Position numbers and translations under genes: made by a program. 64,000 nucleotides of DNA from Kosakonia radicincitans DSM 16656. Its GTDB lineage: Bacteria > Pseudomonadota > Gammaproteobacteria > Enterobacterales > Enterobacteriaceae. Position 1 is the stretch's first letter. Every line of letters begins with the position of its first letter. The stretch covers positions 186,001 through 250,000 of the forward strand of contig NZ_CP018016.1 in the NCBI RefSeq assembly GCF_000280495.2, written 5' to 3'. Positions 49,915 through 60,330 of the stretch are shown here, piece by piece. The notes beneath the pieces were generated by a model. It saw only the letters and a program-made list of their open reading frames with translations. It ran no database searches and was not told the origin of the DNA.

Positions 49915-51186
49915 ATGAAAATCCGTCTCACTCTTTTAACTGCCGCGCTGCTGTTGGCTAACCAGGCGATGGCAAAAGATATTCCGCTGGTGCAGGCGCG
50001 CGATATTGCCAATACCACCACGCCAGCCTCGGACAGCCAGGCGTATGTTGCGCTGGAAGCACAATCACTGGCCGGGCTGCGCCAGGCCTTGCAGGGTAAC
50101 GCTGCGTCGCTGACCCGCGATCAACTGGAGCACGCCGCGCAGAGCGCTAAACAGGCGGATAGCGCCTGGCTGAAGGCGCGCGGTTATGATTTCCAGACTA
50201 AAGCAAATCAGCAGGCGGGTATCGCGCTACTCTCCAGTTTTAGCGCTCTGCCAAAGCCGGTGCTGGATACCAATCTGCATACCGTTGAGGCGATTAACCG
50301 CGATGCCACGCAGGGTTTGCGCCGTCAGGCGCTGGCTGATGCTGAGGGAATCAGCTATCTCTATTTTATTGCCGATGCGCTGGGGCCAAAACTGGGCAAC
50401 GCTTTTCTCACTGCCTATGACAAAGGCGAGTTAGGCAAAGCGGCGGCGTTAATCAAAGCCAGCGAAGTGAGTACTGGCGCGGCGAAAAAGCATTTTGACT
50501 ATAAGCGTCCGTTCCTGATCCAGAACAACAGCATTCACCTGGTGCCGGACGACGTGGTGGTGAAAGATAACAAAGCCTATACCGCGGATGGTGGCTCGTT
50601 CCCCAGCGGCCATACCAACACCGGTTATACTGATTCGTTGCTGATGGCGGAGATGATCCCGGAACGTTTTGACGCACTGCTGACGCGCGGTGCGCGCTAC
50701 GGTTATTCCCGCGTGGTGTTGGGTGTGCACTATCCGCTGGATGTCATCGGTTCCAGGATGGTGGCGGAGCGTAACGTCGCACATTACCTGAATGATGCGA
50801 AATACCGTGCCCTGTTCAATGAAGCCCGCGACCAGCTTCGCGCCGCGCTGGAAAAAGAGTGCGGCACGTCGCTTGCGCAATGTGCGCAGAGCGCCGGGAA
50901 AGACGATCCGTATCGCGACCCGGCAATGCGCGATTTCTACCGTTTCACCATGACTTACAATTTGCCGCAGCAGAAAGGGACAGAGAAAAAACTGAAAGTA
51001 CCGGAAGGGGCTGATGTGCTTTTGGAAGCGGCGTTGCCGAATCTTTCCGCCAGCCAGCGCCGTGCGCTGATGGTGAAAACGGCGATACCGGCGGGTTACC
51101 CGCTTTCTGGCGATAACGATGAACAGAGCTTCTGGCAGCGCCTGAACCTGTCTGCGGCCTATGAGATGGCGCATAAATCCCGCTGA
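49915..51186 (+). CDS. Exported PAP2-family acid phosphatase
   Basis: 423-residue protein with a signal peptide (residues 1-20, ending AMA). The three parts of the PAP2/class A acid phosphatase signature are present: KRP (FDYKRPF), PSGHT, and SRVVLGVHYPLD (SRxxxxxHxxxD). It should release phosphate from organic monoesters in the periplasm. Much longer than typical class A enzymes (about 250 residues), with extra N- and C-terminal regions. A putative Pho box lies before it and a terminator after it. It is not present in the matching E. coli interval between rlmJ and prlC. Confidence 0.9.
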   Translation: MKIRLTLLTAALLLANQAMAKDIPLVQARDIANTTTPASDSQAYVALEAQSLAGLRQALQGNAASLTRDQLEHAAQSAKQADSAWLKARGYDFQTKANQQAGIALLSSFSALPKPVLDTNLHTVEAINRDATQGLRRQALADAEGISYLYFIADALGPKLGNAFLTAYDKGELGKAAALIKASEVSTGAAKKHFDYKRPFLIQNNSIHLVPDDVVVKDNKAYTADGGSFPSGHTNTGYTDSLLMAEMIPERFDALLTRGARYGYSRVVLGVHYPLDVIGSRMVAERNVAHYLNDAKYRALFNEARDQLRAALEKECGTSLAQCAQSAGKDDPYRDPAMRDFYRFTMTYNLPQQKGTEKKLKVPEGADVLLEAALPNLSASQRRALMVKTAIPAGYPLSGDNDEQSFWQRLNLSAAYEMAHKSR

Positions 51187-51203
51187 GGTTTGCGTGTGTA
51201 ATA

Positions 51204-51236
51204 CCCGGCGAGCGCAATGCCGCCGGGCGTTTTCTT
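51204..51236 (+). terminator. Terminator of the phosphatase gene
   Basis: CCCGGCG / CGCCGGG stem followed by CGTTTTCTT, 17 bp after the stop. Confidence 0.7.
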
Positions 51237-51281
51237 CGTTGTGGCTTATTGCAACGATACCCTGGTACGCGGAGCGCACGG

Positions 51282-51311
51282 GATTGAAATCTGCGGGACT
51301 TGGCCCCATTC
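51282..51311 (+). promoter_or_regulatory. Sigma-32-like heat-shock promoter of prlC
   Basis: TTGAAA at 51284-51289 and CCCCAT at 51304-51309 with a 14-bp spacer, matching the sigma-32 pattern CTTGAA-N13/14-CCCCAT, 33 bp before prlC. Oligopeptidase A is a known heat-shock gene in enterobacteria. Confidence 0.6.
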
Positions 51312-51342
51312 TTAACCAATACTTCATACCAAGGACTGCGCT

Positions 51343-53385
51343 ATGACCAACCCATTATTGACGCCTTTTGTGCTCCCCCCTTTTTCTAAAATTCTTCCTG
51401 AGCATGTTGTTCCTGCGGTGACCAAAGCGCTGGACGACTGCCGGAGCGCAGTGGAACGCGTTGTTGCGCAGGGCGGCCCCTACTCCTGGGACAATCTTTG
51501 TCAGCCGCTGGCTGAAGTGGACGATCGCCTTGGCCGTCTCTTCTCGCCGGTCAGCCACCTGAATTCAGTGAAAAACAGCCCGGAACTGCGCGAAGCGTAC
51601 GAACAAACGCTGCCACTGCTGTCGGAATACAGCACCTGGGTCGGGCAGAACGAAGGGCTGTACAACGCCTATCGCGATCTGCGTGACGGCCCGCATTACG
51701 CTGCGCTGAGCGTGGCGGAGAAAAAAGCGGTGGATAACGCGCTGCGCGATTTCAAACTGTCGGGCATCGGCCTGCCAAAAGAGAAACAGCAGCGCTATGG
51801 CGAAATCGCCTCACGCCTCTCTGAACTGGGTAACCTTTACAGCAACAATGTGCTCGATGCCACTATGGGCTGGAGCAAGCTGGTCACTGACGAATCTGAA
51901 CTCTCCGGCATGCCGGAAAGCGCCCTGGCGGCGGCGAAAGCGCAGGCAGAAGCCAAAGAGCAGCAAGGCTGGTTGCTGACGCTGGATATCCCGAGCTATC
52001 TGCCGGTGATGACCTATTGCGATAACCAGGCGCTGCGTGAAGAGATGTATCGCGCTTACAGCACCCGTGCTTCCGATCAGGGGCCGAATGCGGGTAAGTG
52101 GGACAATAGCCCGATCATGGCCGAGATCCTCGCGCTGCGTCATGAACTGGCGCAACTGCTCGGTTTTGAAAGCTATGCCTTTAAATCGCTGGCCACCAAA
52201 ATGGCGGAAAACCCGGCGCAGGTGCTGGAATTCTTAACTGATCTTGCCAAACGTGCGCGTCCGCAGGGCGAAAAAGAGCTGGCGCAACTGCGCGCCTTCG
52301 CTAAAGCCGAATTTGGTGTTGATGAGCTGCAACCGTGGGATATCGGTTACTACAGCGAAAAACAGAAGCAGCACCTCTACAGCATCAGCGATGAGCAACT
52401 GCGTCCGTACTTCCCGGAAAACCGCGCGGTGAACGGCCTGTTTGAAGTGGTGAAACGCATTTACGGCATCACCGCCAAAGAACGCAAGGATATTGATGTC
52501 TGGCATCCGGACGTACGTTTCTTCGAGCTTTACGATGAGAACAACGAGCTGCGCGGCAGCTTCTACCTCGATCTTTATGCCCGCGAACACAAACGTGGCG
52601 GCGCGTGGATGGATGACTGCGTTGGCCAGATGCGCCGCGCCGACGGTTCGCTGCAAAAACCCGTCGCGTACCTCACCTGTAACTTTAACCGCCCGGTCAA
52701 CGGCAAACCGGCGCTGTTCACTCATGACGAAGTGATCACCCTGTTCCATGAGTTTGGCCACGGTCTGCACCATATGCTGACGCGCGTTGAAACCGCCGGG
52801 GTGGCAGGGATCAGCGGTGTGCCGTGGGATGCGGTCGAGCTACCGAGCCAGTTTATGGAAAACTGGTGCTGGGAGCCGGAAGCGCTGGCGTTTATCTCCG
52901 GTCATTATGAAACCGGCGAGCCGTTGCCGCAGGAGTTGCTGGACAAAATGCTGGCGGCGAAAAACTACCAGGCGGCGATGTTTATCCTGCGTCAGCTGGA
53001 GTTCGGCCTGTTCGACTTCCGTCTGCACGCCGAATTTAGCCCGGAGCAGGGGGCAAAAATCCTCGAAACGCTGGCCGAAATCAAACGTCAGGTCGCCGTG
53101 GTGCCGGGGCCGTCGTGGGGCCGCTTCCCGCATGCCTTCAGCCATATTTTCGCGGGCGGATATGCGGCGGGTTACTACAGCTATCTGTGGGCCGATGTGC
53201 TGGCGGCAGATGCCTTCTCCCGCTTTGAAGAAGAGGGCATCTTCAACCGCGAAACCGGGCAGTCGTTCCTCGATAACATCCTGACCCGTGGTGGTTCGGA
53301 AGAGCCGATGGAGCTGTTCAAACGCTTCCGTGGCCGCGAGCCGCAGATTGACGCCATGCTTGAGCATTACGGTATCGAAGGCTGA
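51343..53385 (+). CDS. prlC: Oligopeptidase A PrlC (OpdA)
   Basis: 680-residue cytosolic zinc metallopeptidase of family M3, same length as E. coli PrlC. The zinc-binding HEFGH motif is in [11 protein letters not shown] (His469, Glu470, His473). It degrades peptides released from signal peptides and lipoproteins. Followed within 4 bp by rsmJ, so the two are an operon as in E. coli. Confidence 0.97.
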   Translation: MTNPLLTPFVLPPFSKILPEHVVPAVTKALDDCRSAVERVVAQGGPYSWDNLCQPLAEVDDRLGRLFSPVSHLNSVKNSPELREAYEQTLPLLSEYSTWVGQNEGLYNAYRDLRDGPHYAALSVAEKKAVDNALRDFKLSGIGLPKEKQQRYGEIASRLSELGNLYSNNVLDATMGWSKLVTDESELSGMPESALAAAKAQAEAKEQQGWLLTLDIPSYLPVMTYCDNQALREEMYRAYSTRASDQGPNAGKWDNSPIMAEILALRHELAQLLGFESYAFKSLATKMAENPAQVLEFLTDLAKRARPQGEKELAQLRAFAKAEFGVDELQPWDIGYYSEKQKQHLYSISDEQLRPYFPENRAVNGLFEVVKRIYGITAKERKDIDVWHPDVRFFELYDENNELRGSFYLDLYAREHKRGGAWMDDCVGQMRRADGSLQKPVAYLTCNFNRPVNGKPALFTHDEVITLFHEFGHGLHHMLTRVETAGVAGISGVPWDAVELPSQFMENWCWEPEALAFISGHYETGEPLPQELLDKMLAAKNYQAAMFILRQLEFGLFDFRLHAEFSPEQGAKILETLAEIKRQVAVVPGPSWGRFPHAFSHIFAGGYAAGYYSYLWADVLAADAFSRFEEEGIFNRETGQSFLDNILTRGGSEEPMELFKRFRGREPQIDAMLEHYGIEG

Positions 53386-53389
53386 TGCA

Positions 53390-54142
53390 GTGAAAATCTG
53401 TTTGCTGGATGAAACAGGCGCCGGAGACGGCGCCTTATCTGTTCTTGCGGCCCGCTTCGGGCTGGAGCCGGATGACGATAACCTGATGGCGCTGGTGTTA
53501 ACGCCGACGCATCTGGAACTGCGTAAGCGCGATGAGCCGAAACTGGGCGGTATCTTTGTCGATTTTGTCGCGGGCGGTATGGCGCACCGGCGTAAGTTTG
53601 GCGGTGGTCGCGGTGAAGCTGTCGCCAAAGCGGTTGGTATCAAAGGCAGCTATTTACCGGAGGTGGTGGATGCCACGGCAGGGCTGGGTCGCGATGCGTT
53701 TGTGCTGGCCTCGGTGGGTTGCCGCGTGCGGATGCTGGAGCGTAACCCGGTCGTTGCTGCGCTGCTGGAGGATGGTCTTCATCGTGGCTATGCCGATGCG
53801 GAAATCGGCCCGTGGCTGCGCGAACGGCTGCAACTGATTCACGCGTCCAGTCTGACGAGCCTGGCGGATATCACGCCGCGCCCGCAGGTGGTTTATCTCG
53901 ATCCGATGTTCCCGCATAAGCAAAAAAGCGCGCTGGTGAAGAAGGAGATGCGGGTATTCCAGTCGCTGGTTGGCCCGGATCTTGACGCCGATGGTTTGCT
54001 GGAGCCTGCGCGCAAGCTTGCCATCAAGCGTGTAGTGGTGAAACGCCCGGATTACGCGCCGCCGCTGGCCGGTGTCGCCACACAGTCGGCGGTAGTGACC
54101 AAAAGCCATCGTTTCGATATCTACCCCGGTTCCGGGGAATAA
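53390..54142 (+). CDS. rsmJ: 16S rRNA (guanine1516-N2)-methyltransferase RsmJ
   Basis: 250-residue SAM-dependent methyltransferase for G1516 of 16S rRNA. SAM site [11 protein letters not shown] (about residue 103), and YLDPMFP as the catalytic motif. The start is GTG at 53390, giving (M)KICLLDETG as in E. coli; the frame is longer upstream but overlaps prlC. In an operon with prlC. Confidence 0.95.
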   Translation: MKICLLDETGAGDGALSVLAARFGLEPDDDNLMALVLTPTHLELRKRDEPKLGGIFVDFVAGGMAHRRKFGGGRGEAVAKAVGIKGSYLPEVVDATAGLGRDAFVLASVGCRVRMLERNPVVAALLEDGLHRGYADAEIGPWLRERLQLIHASSLTSLADITPRPQVVYLDPMFPHKQKSALVKKEMRVFQSLVGPDLDADGLLEPARKLAIKRVVVKRPDYAPPLAGVATQSAVVTKSHRFDIYPGSGE

Positions 54143-54173
54143 AAAAGCCCGGTCGCGTTGCGCGTACCGGGCT
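54141..54173 (-). terminator. Terminator of uspA (shared with rsmJ)
   Basis: AGCCCGGT / ACCGGGCT 8-bp stem between converging rsmJ and uspA, with a six-A run at the rsmJ side, which is a U-tract for the minus strand. Confidence 0.8.
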
Positions 54174-54208
54174 ATGTTCAGGCTAACGGTTAATTGTTAG
54201 CGGGAATA

Positions 54209-54646
54209 TCAATCCTCTTCTTCATCCCGCAACGGGACAATCAGCATATCAACGTGAACCGTGTTGATAAGCTGGCGCGCGGAGGACATCAGTTTGCTCC
54301 AGAAATCCTGGTGATGGCCGCACACCACCAGATCCATATCGTATTTTTTAATCGCATCAACCAGTACCTGGCCCAGGTCGCCGCTGCCGCTCAGAGTTTC
54401 GGTGATCGGATAGCCCGCGTTAGTGGACAGCTCGGTCAGCGCCTGGTGAGTTTCATCAGAAATGCGTTTTTGCATATCGCCGAGATTAACGTCGATAAGA
54501 CCGGTATAAAGATCGGAGTAGTTTACATCGACATGAATCAGGGAAATCTTCGCGTTGTATGGCCGCGCCATGGATACTGCTTTCTCAACCAGCAATTTGC
54601 TTTCGGGGGAGAGATCGACTGCGATGAGGATATGTTTGTAAGCCAT
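54209..54646 (-). CDS. uspA: Universal stress protein A UspA
   Basis: 145-residue cytosolic stress protein, a homodimer with a Rossmann-like fold and no ATP-binding GxxGxxxxxxxxxG motif, as in the E. coli founding member. The start at 54646 gives [13 protein letters not shown]; a longer frame to 54709 has no support. It ends VPLRDEEED. In E. coli it is induced by growth arrest and controlled by ppGpp and FadR. Divergent from uspB. Confidence 0.97.
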   Translation of the reverse strand: MAYKHILIAVDLSPESKLLVEKAVSMARPYNAKISLIHVDVNYSDLYTGLIDVNLGDMQKRISDETHQALTELSTNAGYPITETLSGSGDLGQVLVDAIKKYDMDLVVCGHHQDFWSKLMSSARQLINTVHVDMLIVPLRDEEED

Positions 54647-55100
54647 AGTGGTACTCCTTCCATAAGTTGTCGATGACCATCGGGGTGATTGCCCCTGATA
54701 CAGTTGCACTGCGCCCGCATCCTGCGTTTCACGTGAGCGTAGCGCCCGGCCTTAAGGATCTTTTTCAGAAGATATTTCTACCTTATAACGCTCTTTTCAC
54801 ACCGTCAATTAACCTGGATCACGAATCACTTAAGCAATATTTACAGCCAGATGCATTGATGGTGATTAAGCTTGTGGTAAAAAAATAAACGGATCTCCTA
54901 CACTATAAATAAACCGTACGGAAACAGACGGCGTCCCCCAGTTATCCGCGTAAGGAAATGCGGTCAATTGCGGGACTCCGCCTGTGCTTGTCTTCCCGTC
55001 CGGGGATTGGTAACACTATTCGTTGTCAGACTTGGTTGGGTATCCAGGCGCGAGCGTTCCGGAGGCTTTCTCCGCGGGCGATCGCCGGGGAGGGGATATG
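54647..55100. promoter_or_regulatory. uspA/uspB divergent regulatory region
   Basis: 454 bp between the two starts. Near the uspB end CTACACTATAAA (54898-54909) resembles a sigma-S-type -10 (CTACACT), consistent with the known RpoS control of uspB in E. coli. I see no gene in it and no clear uspA promoter by eye. Confidence 0.45.
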
Positions 55101-55436
55101 GTGATCAACACTGTTGCGCTGTTTTGGGCTTTATGTGTGGTGTGTTTGGTTAACATGGCGCGTTATTACTCATCACTACGCGCGCTGTTAGTGGTACTTC
55201 GTGGTTGTGATCCCTTACTCTATCAGTACGTGGATGGCGGCGGCTTTTTTACCGCGCACGGCCAGCCCAGTAAGCAGATGCGTCTGGTTTGGTATATCTA
55301 TGCCCAGCGCTACCGCGATCACCATGATGACGAATTCATCCGACGCTGTGAGCGCGTTCGCCGCCAGTTTATTTTAACCAGTTCGCTGTGTGGTCTGGTG
55401 GTCATCAGCCTGATTGCGTTGATGATTTGGCATTGA
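55101..55436 (+). CDS. uspB: Universal stress protein B UspB
   Basis: 111-residue inner-membrane protein with one N-terminal and one C-terminal transmembrane helix, same length as E. coli UspB (111). GTG at 55101 gives this length; the ATG one codon before is equally possible but is spaced less well from GGGGAGGGG. The central NMARYYSS and [12 protein letters not shown] segments are conserved. Loss of uspB makes E. coli sensitive to ethanol in stationary phase. Confidence 0.94.
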   Translation: MINTVALFWALCVVCLVNMARYYSSLRALLVVLRGCDPLLYQYVDGGGFFTAHGQPSKQMRLVWYIYAQRYRDHHDDEFIRRCERVRRQFILTSSLCGLVVISLIALMIWH

Positions 55437-55461
55437 GCGCTGCGTGCGCTAATCAGAGAAT

Positions 55462-55496
55462 AAAAAAAACGGACCAGTTTCCTGACCCGTTTTTTT
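55462..55496. terminator. Bidirectional terminator between uspB and pitA
   Basis: A8-CGG-N-CAG / CTG-N-CCG-T7 inverted repeat with A-tract and T-tract at the two sides, between converging genes. Confidence 0.8.
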
Positions 55497-55513
55497 ATTG
55501 CGCCTGCGCTGCG

Positions 55514-57010
55514 TTAAATCAGATGCAGCGAGAGCCAGTACAGTGCGCCGGACAAAATAATCGAGGCTGGCAGGGTGAAGATCCAGGCCATCAAAATATT
55601 GGTTACGGTTTTGCGCTGCAAACCGCCGCCGTCGACAATCATTGTCCCGGCCACGGAAGAGGAGAGCACATGCGTGGTGGAAACCGGCATCCCGGTATAA
55701 CTTGCCAGCCCGATAGATACCGCTGCAGTCATCTGCGCAGACATTCCCTGAGCGTAGGTCATACCTTTCTTACCAATTTTCTCGCCGATGGTGGTCGCCA
55801 CGCGGCGCCAGCCGATCATTGTGCCGATACCTAACGCCAGCGCTACCGCCATGATGATCCAGATTGGCGCATACTCAATGGTGCTCAGCATATCGCCTTT
55901 CAGTTTCTTCAGCAGACGCTGGTCGTCCGTGCTGATCTCCGGCTGCTTCGCCACTTTATCCGTAATATCGGAGAGGCAGAGCATAATACGGCGCAGCTGG
56001 CTACGCTGCTCCAGCGGAATCTGCTCGTAGTTTTCGATACCGGTCAGCATCACCTTCGCACGATCCAGCGCCACAATTGCGCGACCCGGATGGCAGTGGA
56101 ACTCGCCAGGCTGCGTGTTCACTTCTTCCGGTGCCGGAATCAGCGGATCAACGCCGGTGGCTTTTTGCAGCAGCGCCGGATGTTGCTGGAAGTAAGTTTC
56201 TACGTTGTTGACGGCATCACGCGTACGAGTGATGTCATAACCTGACGCGTTCATATTCACCACGAAGCCTGCAGGCGCAACGCCAATCAGCACCAGCATA
56301 ATCAGGCCGATGCCTTTCTGACCATCGTTCGCGCCATGGGAGAAACTCACGCCGATAGCGGAAAGAATCAAGGCGATACGCGTCCAGAACGGCGGCTTTT
56401 TCTTACCATCGATCTTCTCGCGTTCAGCTGGCGTCATATGAATACGCGCGCGTTTTTTGGTATTGCTCCAGTAGCGGCGCAGGATAAATATCAGACCACC
56501 AGCAATTACCAGCCCGACAATCGGCGAAAGGATGAGGGAGGCGAAGATATCCAGCACTTTCGGGATATTTAAGGCATCCACTACTGAAGTACCGGACATC
56601 AGCGCATTAGTTAAACCAATGCCGATAATCGCGCCAATCAGAGTGTGGGAGCTGGAAGCCGGCAGACCCAGATACCAGGTACCAAGGTTCCAGATAATCG
56701 CCGCCAGCAGCATGGAGAAGACCATCGCCAGGCCGTGCGCGGAGCTGACATTCAGCAACAGATCGGTTGGCAACATATGCACAATTGCATAGGCAACGCT
56801 TAACCCGCCCAGCAAAACGCCGAAGAAGTTAAACACCGCCGCCATCACAACCGCCAGCTGAGAACGCATAGCGCGTGTATAAATTACGGTTGCCACGGCG
56901 TTTGCTGTGTCATGGAAGCCATTGATTGCTTCGTAGAACAGAACAAAAACCAGAGCAAGCAAGAGTAATAACCCGGTATGAAGATCCAGGCCAGCAAACA
57001 AATGTAACAT
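55514..57010 (-). CDS. pitA: Low-affinity metal-phosphate:proton symporter PitA
   Basis: 498-residue inner-membrane PiT-family transporter, E. coli 499. The two copies of the family signature are [11 protein letters not shown] near the N-terminus and [13 protein letters not shown] near the middle. It imports phosphate as neutral divalent metal complexes. The large central cytosolic loop (about 245-395) is polar. Minus strand, with an approximately 228-bp AT-rich leader toward yhiN. Confidence 0.96.
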   Translation of the reverse strand: MLHLFAGLDLHTGLLLLLALVFVLFYEAINGFHDTANAVATVIYTRAMRSQLAVVMAAVFNFFGVLLGGLSVAYAIVHMLPTDLLLNVSSAHGLAMVFSMLLAAIIWNLGTWYLGLPASSSHTLIGAIIGIGLTNALMSGTSVVDALNIPKVLDIFASLILSPIVGLVIAGGLIFILRRYWSNTKKRARIHMTPAEREKIDGKKKPPFWTRIALILSAIGVSFSHGANDGQKGIGLIMLVLIGVAPAGFVVNMNASGYDITRTRDAVNNVETYFQQHPALLQKATGVDPLIPAPEEVNTQPGEFHCHPGRAIVALDRAKVMLTGIENYEQIPLEQRSQLRRIMLCLSDITDKVAKQPEISTDDQRLLKKLKGDMLSTIEYAPIWIIMAVALALGIGTMIGWRRVATTIGEKIGKKGMTYAQGMSAQMTAAVSIGLASYTGMPVSTTHVLSSSVAGTMIVDGGGLQRKTVTNILMAWIFTLPASIILSGALYWLSLHLI

Positions 57011-57238
57011 AGGACGTTAAGCCATTTTGAGGACATGAACGCGGCGCATTATCAGGGACATTAGCGGTGTCGGCAAAGTGAAATATGTATTTTTTTTGAC
57101 ATTATTTCTTACATTCCGCTGAAACTTTAAAATTATCGTATATTTTTCAATGTCATGTTGTTTTTAGCTCTCTTCGCGCTGGTGTGACCAGCGTGAACTC
57201 TTTACAATCCGCCACGATTTTTTGATGAGGGTGCAGGT

Positions 57239-58429
57239 GTGGAAAGGTTTGATGTCATTGTTATCGGCGCGGGTGCGGCGGGTATGTTCTGTGCGGCGCT
57301 GGCCGGGCAGGCGGGCTGTCGTGTGCTGTTACTGGACAACGGCAAAAAACCGGGGCGCAAAATCCTGATGTCCGGCGGTGGTCGCTGCAATTTCACTAAC
57401 CTTTATGTCGAACCCGCAGCCTATTTGAGCCAGAACCCGCATTTTTGTAAATCTGCTCTCGCGCGTTATACCCAGTGGGATTTTATCGATCTGGTCGGCA
57501 AGCACGGTATCGCCTGGCATGAGAAGACGCTGGGACAACTTTTCTGCGACGATTCGGCGCAACAGATTGTCGATATGCTGGTGGCAGAGTGCGAAAAAGG
57601 CAATGTCACACAGCGCCTGCGCAGCGAAGTGCTGAGCGTAACGCGTGATGATCAGGGTTACACGCTGCAACTGAATGGCGACAGCGTGCAGGCTGCGAAG
57701 CTGGTCATTGCTTCCGGCGGGCTGTCGATGCCGGGGCTTGGCGCTTCACCGTTTGGCTATAAAATCGCCGAACAGTTCGGCCTGAAAGTGCTGCCGACAC
57801 GCGCCGGTCTGGTGCCTTTTACCCTGCATAAGCCGCTGCTGGAGCAGATGCAGACGCTCTCCGGCGTGTCAGTGCCTTCGGTTATTACCGCTGAAGACGG
57901 CACGGTTTTCCGGGAAAATCTGCTCTTTACCCACCGCGGGCTTTCAGGTCCGGCAGTTCTGCAAATTTCCAGCTACTGGCAGCCAGGCGAATTCGTCAGC
58001 ATTAACCTGTTACCGGAGTGCGATCTGGCAAGCTTCCTGGATGAACAGCGCGAAGCGCACCCGAATCAAAGCCTGAAAAACACGCTGGCGATGCAGTTAC
58101 CGAAACGGCTGGTTGAATGCTTGCAGCAACTGGGGCAGATCCCGGATGTCACGCTGAAGCAGCTCAACAGTCGCGAACAGGAGTCACTGGTCGAGTTACT
58201 CACGCACTGGCGCGTTCAACCGAACGGCACGGAAGGGTACCGTACCGCGGAAGTGACGCTGGGCGGCGTTGATACCCACGAACTCTCTTCCCGCACGATG
58301 GAAGCCCGCAATGTGCCGGGGCTCTACTTTATCGGCGAGGTGATGGATGTCACCGGCTGGCTGGGCGGCTATAACTTCCAGTGGGCGTGGTCCAGCGCAT
58401 GGGCCTGCGCGCAGGCGCTGGCGGAGTAA
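57239..58429 (+). CDS. yhiN: HI0933-family flavoprotein YhiN
   Basis: 396-residue FAD-dependent oxidoreductase-like protein with GTG start. The FAD motif is IGAGAAGMF near the N-terminus, and the NGKKPGRKILMSGGGRCNFTN segment is a hallmark of the HI0933/YhiN family. Nearly the same as E. coli YhiN. Physiological function unknown. Confidence 0.94.
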   Translation: MERFDVIVIGAGAAGMFCAALAGQAGCRVLLLDNGKKPGRKILMSGGGRCNFTNLYVEPAAYLSQNPHFCKSALARYTQWDFIDLVGKHGIAWHEKTLGQLFCDDSAQQIVDMLVAECEKGNVTQRLRSEVLSVTRDDQGYTLQLNGDSVQAAKLVIASGGLSMPGLGASPFGYKIAEQFGLKVLPTRAGLVPFTLHKPLLEQMQTLSGVSVPSVITAEDGTVFRENLLFTHRGLSGPAVLQISSYWQPGEFVSINLLPECDLASFLDEQREAHPNQSLKNTLAMQLPKRLVECLQQLGQIPDVTLKQLNSREQESLVELLTHWRVQPNGTEGYRTAEVTLGGVDTHELSSRTMEARNVPGLYFIGEVMDVTGWLGGYNFQWAWSSAWACAQALAE

Positions 58430-58613
58430 TCTTTCCGCCGTAAACGACGGCGTTGCCAGAGGGGTGAATCGCACTACCGGGTTCATCCATCACTATCATT
58501 TTTGGTGACTTTCAGCCTCCCCTTTAAGACCTTTATATTTCCTGCCTTCTGCCGATAACCTCATCACTACACATCTGTTGCGCTACTCCATTTGCGCTGA
58601 CAAAGGAATGAAA

Positions 58614-60026
58614 ATGAAGACGGGCAAGATTCTTCTGCCAGCATTACTGGCCGTGACGTTAAGCAGCCATGCGGCTGACGGGCAAGGCAAAAAAGTCGTT
58701 AGCAGCACGGTAAATCCGCTGGTAATGATTCGGCTTAACGATCGCATTACGGCAATGAATCATATTGTTTTTGAAGATGGGCAAAACATTAACCGTTGGG
58801 ACGGCTTCGATTGCTCCACGCAAAAAGCGGTGAAACTCTACTGGGAAATGCTCGACGATAAAGAGGCGGTCGTGCGCCGTTTTTATGGCGATAGCTACGG
58901 ACGTTATGCCGCCCCCAGCCCGAACAGCGAACTGAATGATGTCGCCGCCAGCCTCTGCAAATCCCCCGGGCTGAAAAATGCCAGTTGGGTCTACATTGAA
59001 AAAAAATCGCAATATGACACGCCGATCCTGCTGGATACCGCTTCAGTTATCCGCGCCAAAGATCTGTTGATTGCGAAAATCGGCTTCGAGTACAACGAGA
59101 TACAGTACGATCCGCCGTATAATGCGCCGTACGACATGAAAATCGAAGTACACGCATATAACTGCGCAACCAATAAAGACAGCGTGCTCGCCGGGCTGGA
59201 TATGACGCCGGAAGGTTATGTATCCGATAGTCTGAGCGGGAAAGCGGCGCTGCGCCGGGCGGCGGATTTTACCAATACGCCTGCCACCGCTGCGGCGTTT
59301 AAGCAGCTATGCGCAATGAGCACGCCTTCTGCTTTTAAAGGGGAAGGGGCTTATGTTCCCCAGGCGAAGAAAAAAAGCGTCTCCTCCAGGCTTGGCCCGA
59401 TGCTGCCAGATATGAGCAGCAATTCGCCACAATGGCTGGCGCAATTCCCGCTGCCTGCGGAGATCGACAAACAAGCGCAGCAGATTGTTAACCCGTGGGC
59501 GACGCCTCGCTTCAAAAAAATGCAGTGGACTCTGAGCTGGGGGAGTGATGAAGGCGTGCCGATGGAGCTGGATGTTCAACCCAACGGGCTGATGCTGCTG
59601 CTGGAAAATTACAACGTGTTTAAGGCGCAGCGCCTGACTTTAGGTAACCTTGGGCAGTTAAAAGGCGGTATCAGCCTGGATAGCTCGCCGAGTATCATCA
59701 GCGAACTACACACCAACCTGCGTTTCCCGCTGCATCAGGGACAGAAATTCACCTTTGATACAGCGCTGCCTGCGAAGGGCAAAGATGGTGATAAAACCGC
59801 GATCAACCGCCGTTGCGAAGTGACCGGTAGCGATGAGGCTCGCCAGATCAGCAGTGCGCTGAGTGGCCGCTACTGGAAAGTCGCATGCGAAATGCAGAGT
59901 GGCGATAAAGGCGAGAAACAGACGCTGGCCTGGCTTGTCGATTACAATGTTTTTCTGCCATTAACGCAGTGGAAAGACGGCGCGGAACTGCCCGTCACCA
60001 TCAAAGATCTGCAGATAACACGCTAG
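58614..60026 (+). CDS. Exported protein of unknown function
   Basis: 470-residue protein with a signal peptide (residues 1-20, ending SSHA). The start at 58614 is placed for a good spacing from AAAGGA; 58608 is the alternative. No helix beyond the signal peptide, so likely periplasmic or secreted. The N-terminal part (about 30-120) shows a WDGFDCSTQ...LCK pattern, and a related VHAYNCAT...LCAM pattern occurs near 190-250, suggesting a tandem duplication with one disulfide each, which loosely recalls surface-adhesin-E-type domains. The C-terminal half has CEVTG...CEMQ. No family is recognised with confidence. Terminator follows. Confidence 0.7.
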   Translation: MKTGKILLPALLAVTLSSHAADGQGKKVVSSTVNPLVMIRLNDRITAMNHIVFEDGQNINRWDGFDCSTQKAVKLYWEMLDDKEAVVRRFYGDSYGRYAAPSPNSELNDVAASLCKSPGLKNASWVYIEKKSQYDTPILLDTASVIRAKDLLIAKIGFEYNEIQYDPPYNAPYDMKIEVHAYNCATNKDSVLAGLDMTPEGYVSDSLSGKAALRRAADFTNTPATAAAFKQLCAMSTPSAFKGEGAYVPQAKKKSVSSRLGPMLPDMSSNSPQWLAQFPLPAEIDKQAQQIVNPWATPRFKKMQWTLSWGSDEGVPMELDVQPNGLMLLLENYNVFKAQRLTLGNLGQLKGGISLDSSPSIISELHTNLRFPLHQGQKFTFDTALPAKGKDGDKTAINRRCEVTGSDEARQISSALSGRYWKVACEMQSGDKGEKQTLAWLVDYNVFLPLTQWKDGAELPVTIKDLQITR

Positions 60027-60035
60027 TCCTGAATC

Positions 60036-60061
60036 AACCTGAGCCGAAAGGCTCAGGTTTT
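60036..60061 (+). terminator. Rho-independent terminator
   Basis: AACCTGAGCC, GAAA loop, GGCTCAGGTT: a 10-bp perfect stem with a GNRA-type loop and TTTT, 10 bp after the exported-protein gene. Confidence 0.85.
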
Positions 60062-60330
60062 CATATCCCGAAGATGCGCGATTTACCTGTGCTAACGAAG
60101 CGGCTAAAGCCGAAATATTTCATTATATTTCCTGTCAGACGTGTCGTTATTTATTGATTGTTTTTATTAATTATTTTTTTTGAGTTTTACTTTTACTTAT
60201 TCACCGCGTAACTGATTTGGCCGGTTTACGCTCAGTTATCCCGACAACTAAGGCCGCTATTCCGCGAATTGTTTGTTGGCGTTATGTCGCATCATAAGCG
60301 ATATGCACCATACAAACAGGATTAACCACC
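60062..60330. promoter_or_regulatory. AT-rich leader of the ATP-grasp/SerC-like operon
   Basis: 269 bp with no gene. Strongly AT-rich near 60145-60200 (TTATTTATTG and TTATTTTTTT runs), unlike the GC-rich flanks, and probably contains the operon promoter; no convincing -35/-10 pair was found by eye. Confidence 0.3.
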
